DNA from: [Anoxybacillus] calidus | Lineage (GTDB): Bacteria > Bacillota > Bacilli > Bacillales > Anoxybacillaceae | Direction of reading: 5' to 3' | Length of the DNA stretch: 64,000 nucleotides | Assembly: GCF_013760845.1 (NCBI RefSeq) | Contig: NZ_JACDUU010000002.1 | Coordinates: 475,455-539,454 of the forward strand | Program-made: the position numbers and the translations under genes | The notes under the pieces: model-generated | What the model saw: only the letters and a program-made list of their open reading frames with translations | The model's database searches: none | What the model was told of the DNA's origin: nothing | Shown: one piece after another, positions 56,787 to 64,000 of the stretch | Layout of the letters: each line of letters starts with the position of its first letter | How positions within the stretch are numbered: the stretch's first letter is position 1

Positions 56787-58358
56787 TTATTCATCATGAA
56801 AACCGCTATCGATTCCTAGTTGCCCTATGAGGTATGAAATAGCTTCTAAGTGATCTCCTATAATACGCAATACAGCCTGTGGATGCCCTGTTGCGGCAAA
56901 ATGTTGATCTGGACGAATACGGTTTGGGCTCATCACATCCACAAAATGAACACATGAAACTTTGTACCCTTCCAATACAGCCTTCGCGTTTGCACGACAT
57001 GGATTTAACAATGCTTCCCATCCAATTCCGTCTAGACATCTTCTGCTTATTGCGTGAGGAACAGCTAAGATTGAACCAACCCCCAAATCCTTACGGTGAC
57101 AAGCTAAATTCAACATATATTTATATACATTGACAATATAGAGAGGAAAGAGAATATTAAAGTTCAAATCATTGAGTGCAACATCTAACCCGTTAGCAAC
57201 TGCTTGGGCGAACGGATGTAAATCATGGGCCGGGATCGCAAAATCAGCATCCGTAAAAAGAATAATATCCCCTGTTGCTACAAATGCTCCGATTGCACGA
57301 CCTACATCATGTCCTAGCGCTTCTTTATATACAATAACTGTAGCACCAAGTTGTTTAGCGATTTTTTCTGTATTGTCAGTTGAGCCGTTCACAACAACGA
57401 TAATCTCTAATGGCTCAATCTTTCTTGCTTCTTGAATAACTTTCTCAATCGTCTTTTCTTCGTTCTGCACTGGTATCACCACAGACAGTTGCTTACCGTT
57501 GTAAATAGAGGATTTCACTCCCCAGCCTTCATAAATTAAGGGATTCCCGCCCGATTCTTTCTGGTAATCAGAAAAACTTTTGTGTTTCTTTATCTGTTCA
57601 ATGATGTCCCGTCTTCTGCCCCCATCGTTATAACCGCCTCTTACACCGTGAATCTGTAGCCACTCTGCCAATGCTTCCAGGTAATTCCTCATATTTTGTT
57701 TCTCTGCATCCGATAACGGACTTCTATATGAGCATTGTTCCGCTGAGGAAAACTCACCAGGGGACATTGCATCAATGGAATATTGACGACTAATGCGCCA
57801 TCTTTGTTCAAGTGCACGCATATGAGCGAGAACTCGATTTACAAGACTTTCATAGCCAATCGCCTGTATGGCTTTTTTAGTAATTGCATGTGGCATAGAA
57901 AGAAGAGAATCAATATTGAAATCCGTATGCCCCAATACATCATTTAATACTTGCCTCCATACTGTATCTGAATCAGGCCAATGTTTTACCCGCCTTTCAA
58001 AATATGAACGATCTAAATTATTTAAGACCACCTCGGCCTTACCTTCCAGAATTGGCTGCAAGAATTGGTGCAATTGTGAAGTTGGAAGAATAGTGTTTCC
58101 ATCTAAAAATAGCAACACATCCCCGTTTGCTTTTTTTGCTGCTTGTACACAACCCTCATTCCTATTTGTCTGCTTTGTAACAATCACCTTGCATCCAAGT
58201 TTTTTTGCGGCTTTTTTCAAACTTCTATCTTTATTGTTATTTTCATTAATCAAAACAATAATTTCATGTGGAGAAATGCCCCGAGCAGATGCGATCACGT
58301 TTGCCAAAGTATCAGCATTATCCGAAGCCAAAATAATAATAGATATTAATTTATTCAT
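56787..58358 (-). CDS. Two-module GT2 glycosyltransferase (copy B)
   Basis: 523 residues. Module 1 (about 3-215) has a degenerate metal motif D86-G-N in LLFLDGNTILP; module 2 (about 290-515) has the proper D370-A-D372. Both share the block VVLNNL/VALNDL and a PHAI segment. Between them lies the linker RGGYNDGGRRRDIIEQIKKH and GWGVKSSIYNG. Module 2 carries IIVVVNGSTDNT, where most family-2 enzymes have DDGS. It ends with GDHLEAISYLIGQL and SGFHDE, a shortened form of the linker motif. No signal or membrane helices, so it acts on the cytosolic side. Acceptor and sugar donor are unknown. Confidence 0.82.
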   Translation of the reverse strand: MNKLISIIILASDNADTLANVIASARGISPHEIIVLINENNNKDRSLKKAAKKLGCKVIVTKQTNRNEGCVQAAKKANGDVLLFLDGNTILPTSQLHQFLQPILEGKAEVVLNNLDRSYFERRVKHWPDSDTVWRQVLNDVLGHTDFNIDSLLSMPHAITKKAIQAIGYESLVNRVLAHMRALEQRWRISRQYSIDAMSPGEFSSAEQCSYRSPLSDAEKQNMRNYLEALAEWLQIHGVRGGYNDGGRRRDIIEQIKKHKSFSDYQKESGGNPLIYEGWGVKSSIYNGKQLSVVIPVQNEEKTIEKVIQEARKIEPLEIIVVVNGSTDNTEKIAKQLGATVIVYKEALGHDVGRAIGAFVATGDIILFTDADFAIPAHDLHPFAQAVANGLDVALNDLNFNILFPLYIVNVYKYMLNLACHRKDLGVGSILAVPHAISRRCLDGIGWEALLNPCRANAKAVLEGYKVSCVHFVDVMSPNRIRPDQHFAATGHPQAVLRIIGDHLEAISYLIGQLGIDSGFHDE

Positions 58359-58398
58359 ATTTCCTCTTCATCTCCTATCTTTTCAAATTACTTACGCA

Positions 58399-60333
58399 TT
58401 ATCCATCATGAAAACCGCTACTTAATTGCCCTATGAGGTATGAAATAGCTTCCAAGTGGTCTCCCATAATACGTAACTCAGCCTGTGGCTGTGTTTGCCC
58501 TTTTAATGCAGCATCAACAAAATGAATAATATCCCCTTTTGCTTCAAGTGCTCCGATTGCACGGGCTACATCATGTTCTAGTGCTTCTTTATATACAATA
58601 ACTGTAGCACCAAGTTGTTTAGCGATTTTTTCTGTATTGTCAGTTGAGCCGTTCACAACAACGATAATCTCTAACGGCTCCACCTTTCTTGCTTCTCGAA
58701 TAACCTTCTCAATGGTCTTTTCATGGTTTTGCGCTGGTATCACCACAGACAGTTGCTCACCGTTGTAAATAGAGGATTTCATTCCCCATCCTTTGTAAAT
58801 AGAGGACTTCCTAACCAATTGTTGCTGGTAAAGAGAAAAATTTTTATGTTTCTTTATCTGTTCAATGATATCCTGTCTTTTGCCTCCATCGGTATAACCG
58901 ATATAACTGCCTATATGCTGATCTAGTCGAATACGGTTTAGGTTTATCACATCTACAGAATGAACACATGAAACTTTGTAGCCTTGCAACACAGCTTTAA
59001 CTTGTGCGAGACTAGGACATACCAAGGTTTCAAATCCAATACTTTCTAAACAAGATCTGCTTATGGCATGAGGAACGGTCAAGAGGGAGCCGATACCTAA
59101 ATCTTTTCGATGGCAAATCAAGTTTAATGCATATTTAAATGCGGCCACATTATGAAAAGGAAAGCAAATAGGCAAGTATTGATCTAAATCGTTAAGCGCC
59201 ATATCGACCCCATCAGCAACTGCTTGGGTGAATGGATGTAAATCTCGGGCTGGAATCGCAAAATCAGCATCCATAAAAAGAATAATATCTCCTGTTGCTG
59301 CAAGCGCTCCAATTGCACGGCCCACATTATGGCCAAGTGGCTCTTTATATTTAATAACTGTAGCACCAAGATTAGAAGCGATGGTAGTTGTATTGTCATT
59401 AGAGCCATTTACAACAACGATAATTTCCATCGGCTCAATTTTTCTTGCTTCTCGAATAACTTTCTCGATGGTCATTTCCTCGTTTTGTGCTGGTATAATA
59501 ACAGATAGTTGCTTACCATTATAAATAGAGGATTTCATCCCCCATCCTTTTCGGTAATAAGGGAAATTCTTGTGTTTTTTCAATTGTTCAAGAATATCAC
59601 GCCGCTTACCTCCATCAGTAAATCCTCCTCTTACACCTCTTTTCTGCAACCATTCTGCCAATGCTTCCAAATGATCACTAAGGTTGAGCTTTTCTGCATC
59701 TGATAATTTGTTCCCTTGTGCCGCATACTGATATGGTCGAATTTTATCAAGAGGGATCACATCGGTTAGATCACCACGACTGATATGCCATTTCTGCTCT
59801 ATAATCCTCATATGAGAAAGAATAGGATTTGCAAAGCTTTGGTAGCCGATGCCTTGCACAACTTCTTTAGTAAGCGCATATGGAAATGAAAGTATCGAAT
59901 CAATATTCAAATCGGTGCGGTCTAGTATTTCGTTCAAGACTTGACCCCATACCATATAAGAATCTAGAGGTTGTTTTGTCATAAAAAGCTTATCCAAATT
60001 ATTCAAAACCACGTCGGCATGGCCGGCAAGAATAGGCTGAAGGAATTTTTTTAAATTTGAAGCAGGAATGAGAACGTCCCCATCTAAAAATAGCAGGACA
60101 TCTCCCTTTGCCTCTTTTGCTCCTAACATACGCCCTACATCATTTCTGAGCAGTTTGTCCTTCACAATTACCTTACATCCAAACTTTTTCTCAATTTTCT
60201 CTGTTTCATTTGTGCCCTCATTTACCACAACAATGATTTCGAGGGGAACAAGTTGCCGAGCAGACATTATAACATTCTCTAACGTTTCTTTATCATCCCA
60301 AAACGGAATAATAATAGACAAAGATTTATTCAT
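58399..60333 (-). CDS. GT2 glycosyltransferase with two full and one collapsed module (copy C)
   Basis: 644 residues from ATG 60333 (GGAGAGTGGGAAG upstream; the frame to 60459 lacks a site). Module 1 has D84-G-D86, module 2 D355-A-D357. Linkers GGFTDGGKRRDILEQ (236-250) and GYTDGGKRQDIIEQ (479-492) follow them. A third module starts at about 527 (EQLSVVIPAQNHEKTIEKVI) but jumps from FVDAALKGQ at 606-612 to the terminal RIMGDHLEAISYLIGQL, having lost about 130 internal residues; its metal motif is DAA. The protein is thus part active, part remnant. It overlaps no neighbour; 40 bases separate it from copy B. Confidence 0.82.
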   Translation of the reverse strand: MNKSLSIIIPFWDDKETLENVIMSARQLVPLEIIVVVNEGTNETEKIEKKFGCKVIVKDKLLRNDVGRMLGAKEAKGDVLLFLDGDVLIPASNLKKFLQPILAGHADVVLNNLDKLFMTKQPLDSYMVWGQVLNEILDRTDLNIDSILSFPYALTKEVVQGIGYQSFANPILSHMRIIEQKWHISRGDLTDVIPLDKIRPYQYAAQGNKLSDAEKLNLSDHLEALAEWLQKRGVRGGFTDGGKRRDILEQLKKHKNFPYYRKGWGMKSSIYNGKQLSVIIPAQNEEMTIEKVIREARKIEPMEIIVVVNGSNDNTTTIASNLGATVIKYKEPLGHNVGRAIGALAATGDIILFMDADFAIPARDLHPFTQAVADGVDMALNDLDQYLPICFPFHNVAAFKYALNLICHRKDLGIGSLLTVPHAISRSCLESIGFETLVCPSLAQVKAVLQGYKVSCVHSVDVINLNRIRLDQHIGSYIGYTDGGKRQDIIEQIKKHKNFSLYQQQLVRKSSIYKGWGMKSSIYNGEQLSVVIPAQNHEKTIEKVIREARKVEPLEIIVVVNGSTDNTEKIAKQLGATVIVYKEALEHDVARAIGALEAKGDIIHFVDAALKGQTQPQAELRIMGDHLEAISYLIGQLSSGFHDG

Positions 60334-60468
60334 TATTACTTCCCACTCTCCATATTTTTTTAAAAATACCCAATTTTTAGATAGATACAGAGCTAACAGA
60401 AGCTCTAAATAAAATATATCTAAAGTTGATAACGATGATCTGATTAGACACCGTTTCATCCTTCCTTT

Positions 60469-62001
60469 CTATTGTAAAAATTCTCTTCTTCTTCCTCCGT
60501 CAGTAAATCCACCACGCTCATCTGTTTGCTGCAATAAATAGGCAAGGGCCTCTATCTGATCTCCCAGTATTTGTTCAAACTCGTTTATGGGTTTACTTAA
60601 AATACCTTCTGATACTCGCACTTGCTTATTCGTAAGTTTACTTTTTTGGTCAACGATAGCTTTTACCTGATGAACCGCCTCCACCTTAAAACCTGCTAAA
60701 ATTGCTTTCATCTGTGCTAATGAAGGAACGATAAGAGCTTCATAACCAATTGTCTTTATAACCTTTTTGTGTAGCGCATAAGGAACGACGGTGAGACAAT
60801 TATTCAACAAATCTGGACGATTGACAGCCATATTTACAAAGTATTGTCCTATACTTACAAAATCAGTTGCCTTATACGTATCCAGCAGTACTTGCAGATT
60901 ATTTAGAGCAATATCGACTCCTTTTTCCACTGCTTGTAGAAAAGGCTTAAGATCTTTTGCCAAGATAACATGATCGCTATCTATAAATAGACATATATCG
61001 GCAGTAGCATGCATTGCTCCAACTGCCCTGGCAACGTTATGATTAAAATCTTTTTGATACTCCATTACAACAGCTCCTTCTAACTTTGCTGTTGCAATAG
61101 TCCCCTTCGCAGCTTTATTTGCTACTAAGATAATTTCGTCCACTCCCGCAAGTTTCACTTGTTCAATCACAGATGAAATCATATTCGTCTCTTCAGAAAC
61201 GGTGATAATTACACTATATTTCGCTTTTCTTTTGGTTGACGAATTAGCAGGGATAAGATTGTTAGGTAGCTTTCTACTACGGTTTTCATCTGAAAATCCA
61301 GCACGTGATCCGAACATATTGGTTAAATAGTGAATGGCGCGCAAATGATCTCCTATAATACGGCTTGTCGTTTTAGGATAACAGGATTTAGGATCTAACT
61401 CGCGATGAACAGAACGAATCTTATTCGTATTAATTACATCTACGGAAGATGGAGCGGTAATACGGAGACCGAGTTTGACTGCCATAGCCTGAGCAAGTAT
61501 TGGATCCCCAAGATGTTCCCATCCTAACTTTTGTATAGCTTCGCGTTTTATTGCATGAGGTACAGCAATTAAAGAGTTAAGAGAGAGATTGCTTTGCCGA
61601 AGATAAACATTTACGGCAATTTTACATGCGGTTGTATAATGGGGACGAATATTAAGTGAAGCTAGCCATGAAAGATCATTCAAAGCTATATCATATCCCT
61701 CTTGAATCGCATGAACAAAGGGAACAAGCTCATCGTGCGGAATAATAATGTCTCCATCTAAAAACAAGAGAATGTCTCCTGTTGCATGTTTAGCGCCAAT
61801 TGCTCGGCCAATATCATTTCCCAATGACTGTTCAAAATATATAACTCTGCATCCAAAAGATTCCGCTATTTTTGCCGTACCATCTTTGGAACCATTTACA
61901 ACAACGATAATTTCATGTGGTTGGAGATGCTTAACTTCTTTCAACACACGACCAAGCGTTTGTTGTTCATCTTGTGCCGGAATAACAACAGATACTTTCA
62001 T
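60469..62001 (-). CDS. Two-module GT2 glycosyltransferase (first gene of the array, copy D)
   Basis: 510 residues and the most divergent and best preserved copy. Module 1 (1-240): VVIPAQDEQQTLGRV, VVVNGSKDGT, LFLDGDIIIPHDE (D82-G-D84), IALNDL and RIIGDHLRAIHYL. Module 2 (261-495): CLFIDSDHVILAKD (D341-S-D343), but its nucleotide-binding loop reads LVANKAAKGT. The protein ends in GGFTDGGRRREFLQ (497-510), the same motif that acts as linker in the other copies. GAGGGGGTATTAAAGG precedes ATG 62001. 135 bases separate it from copy C. Probably the ancestor-like member; all four genes may share its promoter. Confidence 0.85.
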   Translation of the reverse strand: MKVSVVIPAQDEQQTLGRVLKEVKHLQPHEIIVVVNGSKDGTAKIAESFGCRVIYFEQSLGNDIGRAIGAKHATGDILLFLDGDIIIPHDELVPFVHAIQEGYDIALNDLSWLASLNIRPHYTTACKIAVNVYLRQSNLSLNSLIAVPHAIKREAIQKLGWEHLGDPILAQAMAVKLGLRITAPSSVDVINTNKIRSVHRELDPKSCYPKTTSRIIGDHLRAIHYLTNMFGSRAGFSDENRSRKLPNNLIPANSSTKRKAKYSVIITVSEETNMISSVIEQVKLAGVDEIILVANKAAKGTIATAKLEGAVVMEYQKDFNHNVARAVGAMHATADICLFIDSDHVILAKDLKPFLQAVEKGVDIALNNLQVLLDTYKATDFVSIGQYFVNMAVNRPDLLNNCLTVVPYALHKKVIKTIGYEALIVPSLAQMKAILAGFKVEAVHQVKAIVDQKSKLTNKQVRVSEGILSKPINEFEQILGDQIEALAYLLQQTDERGGFTDGGRRREFLQ

Positions 62002-63955
62002 ACCTTTAATACCCCCTCAAACTGAAAAACCTTACATAAGAAATAATAACAATATAGATAACTAGGTCCTTCTAAAACAGACCATAACAGGGTACTTTAG
62101 ATCACGTTCTTGCCATCGACCTTATTAATATATACAGTTGATATAAATGTGGTGTAGAAATAAATGTATATTTAACTAAAATATGTTAAAACGACCTCCA
62201 TAGTGCATTCTCAACTATCTTGTATTTTGACCTTATGAAAATGCCCAATCTACATACTACCCAAACGTAAGAGAATGAGGTGTTTGAGGGGAATAGGATA
62301 AATAAAAGGAAGTTTTAAAATAAGCAGCCAATAAAAAGCGCTAAGGGAGATTTTCATTGCTTCCTTACGCTTTTTTTATGGTGAAGTCATAACCTCATGT
62401 TTGTGATCAGTGATTTAATTTATCATTGCCAATATTAATTACAAGACAAAGAGCACTGTCTTATGCATCCTGCTCTTACTTGGTGTCGTTCCCACTTGCG
62501 CTGGATATGGTGACAGCCACTGTTACCATCAATCTACAGCATTATAGAAGAAGGTGCTTAGAACTTCAATGAGGTAGGATATGAGCTAGTTTTTTTATTA
62601 CTTTGTGTTGATAGGTTTTTATAATAGGACCTCCATTTTAGTTATGGAATAGTCTTGTTTTTTAAAATTAACGATTGCTTTGTCAACGTTAACAAGGGCC
62701 CGAGTGATAAATTATTAGAGAGTGATTAGAACACATTCAAATCAAGTGAAGTTAACTATTTCACCTTAAATGAAGCGCTGAAATACACAAATCACTTAAA
62801 GCCCCGTAAATTTAGTTCAATGCCACTTTTGTTTTTAACGATTCCACTAATATGAGATGTTAGATTGATTAAATTTGATTGGGCGAAATGATTAGTTCTG
62901 GGTGAAAAATAATTTTCAGGAGCCGTGAGAATCATATTTTTGGTTCTGATACAAATCAAGCCAATTGCAATGATTCTCTACATCTTTGACATACTGATAC
63001 TAACTAAGCTACCTTCATATGATATTGCTGCCTAGAAGATTGGACTTCTGACTCATTAAAATTGTTGTTTCCATCAACGTCGTCTAAAATCCGATAACGG
63101 ACGTGGTACTCCAATCAACTTTTACGAAGAAACGGAAAGTTGAAAAGTTGAGTTACATTTATATAGAAGAGTTAGACCTTTTTCAACTGGTTGAAAAAAC
63201 AGGGTAAACTTAATTTTTTAGTGTCTGTATATTCACTCAAATTGATTTTCTACCTAAAAAATCATTAAAATCCTCAATATTTATTAGGGAAAAGTGGAAA
63301 TAAATAAGATAATTAGATGAATTCTCTATACAAGATATAACGTACCTTCATATCCTATATCTGAAAGGAGGAGAAATCTCTAAAAAATGGACGGAATGCA
63401 GTGAGTATTTTTAAGAATCGCTCTATAACTTTTCCCCCCTGAGGAGAAAAGTCTATATAGTTAAAAAAAGGTATAAACCTTTATTTAATCGTTTCTTATC
63501 ACTTGATTGTAGATTATGATTTGTTCGTATTGTACACTCATGCACTTCAAATGTCCCCAATCCCCTGGATTTTCCTTCTTGAACAAGCGTGTTGTTAGAA
63601 GCTACAAATATTGCTTAATCATTTTATTCCTTTAGTTCACGTAGGAAAGTATTTGCTAATGGTTGTTCTGAATGCGATGCATCGAAAAGTGATTAAAATT
63701 ATGGAATATCAAGTATTAATCATTCTATCAGTTGCCTAAGTCTGTGTTATTTTTGCAGGATATAACATACAGCCGCTCATTAGTTGATGCTGTAAGCCAA
63801 ATCGTATTAGAACGCCAATTATTGAAGACGGTATTCCAGTGTTAATCAATCAGAATTACTCTCTTACCTTTTGCACACGAGAGATGTAAGAGGAGAATTT
63901 ACCGATGGGGAACATAACATAACCGAACTCCCATCAAAAAATTACGAGAGGAGTT
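62002..63955. other. Long AT-rich stretch without intact genes
   Basis: Nearly 2 kb. The promoter of the glycosyltransferase array should lie at its left end, but I see no clear consensus. Scattered protein-like scraps occur (IIEEGA.NFNEVGYELVF near 62540-62600; EKLSYIYIEELDLFQLVEK near 63135-63195) without ribosome sites. It may hold more decayed genes. Confidence 0.4.
62336..62380 (+). terminator. Terminator-like hairpin in the right-hand gap
   Basis: AAAAAGCGCTAAGGGA can pair with TTCCTTACGCTTTTT, with one bulge, and is followed by TTTTTTTAT. No intact gene precedes it on the plus strand. Confidence 0.55.
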
Positions 63956-63960
63956 AGAAA

Positions 63961-64000
63961 ATGGAACATCATCAAGTAAAAATTGCAGTAATTGGCTTAG
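63961..64000 (+). CDS. Start of a gene cut by the window edge (nucleotide-binding protein?)
   Basis: ATG 63961 follows GAGAGGAG at a normal distance. The visible residues MEHHQVKIAVIGL look like the first beta strand of a Rossmann or similar nucleotide-binding fold. Too short for further naming. Confidence 0.6.
   Translation, partial: MEHHQVKIAVIGL

Noticed and set aside
58723..60412. Plus-strand frames over the glycosyltransferase array
   Set aside because: Their sequences mirror the repeated minus-strand modules and lack ribosome sites.
55147..62001. Prophage or genomic-island tail-fibre glycosylation cassette
   Set aside because: No integrase, phage structural gene, tRNA end or direct-repeat boundary was seen nearby.

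Overview
The window looks like a piece of an endospore-forming Bacillaceae chromosome (Bacillus/Parageobacillus/Aeribacillus type; I cannot name the genus). Grounds: AT-rich DNA, strong AGGAGG ribosome sites, an S-box (SAM-I) riboswitch, a LysM-GH18 spore-cortex-type enzyme, a sporulenol-synthase-like terpene cyclase, a kipI/kipA/ycsF/ycsG block, and several Bacillus-type families (DUF2515, CBO0543, DUF6454). No rRNA, tRNA, CRISPR array or intact mobile element was seen.

Layout. 0-8 kb: TauD-like dioxygenase, SMR exporter, MazG-like pyrophosphohydrolase, an IS4-like relic, then a GabT-type aminotransferase followed by a polar amino-acid ABC transporter. 8-21 kb: LysM-GH18 enzyme, a sirtuin/fructosamine-kinase pair, hemolysin III, OsmC, a truncated YdcF, an APC permease, a secreted nuclease with a lamin-tail domain, DUF6454, and a YoaE-like molybdopterin oxidoreductase. 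21-28 kb: precorrin-2 dehydrogenase, a decayed cobalamin region (degenerate B12 riboswitch and two gene relics), and a SAM-riboswitch-controlled NhaC-family transporter. 28-35 kb: complete livJHMGF branched-chain amino-acid ABC operon, then an aldehyde dehydrogenase preceded by the last residues of a lost gabT. 35-40 kb: CBO0543, DUF2515 and the sporulenol-synthase-like cyclase. 40-44.5 kb: 5-oxoproline operon (IclR regulator, pxpB, pxpC, pxpA, NRAMP-like transporter) behind a good promoter and a palindromic operator. 44.6-51 kb: a deleted second copy of the sirtuin/kinase pair, an EamA transporter, and a polyamine cluster (XRE-cupin regulator, potABCD). 51-55 kb: pseudogenes of a 5'-nucleotidase and a YjiH-family membrane protein, a second class III aminotransferase, and an IS3-family relic.

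55-62 kb is the most unusual part: four adjacent minus-strand genes made from repeated family-2 glycosyltransferase modules, eight full-length and one collapsed, linked by a recurring arginine-rich GG-x-(T/N)DGG-(R/K)RR motif. The last gene is broken by frameshifts, one middle module is internally deleted, some modules have a degenerate metal-binding motif, and long identical nucleotide runs link different genes. I read it as a locus that grew by tandem duplication and is still recombining or decaying; its product is unknown.

The last 2 kb holds no intact gene until a truncated Rossmann-type CDS begins at 63961. Overall, amino-acid, 5-oxoproline and polyamine uptake and catabolism operons alternate with many gene relics, as expected of a genome losing dispensable functions.
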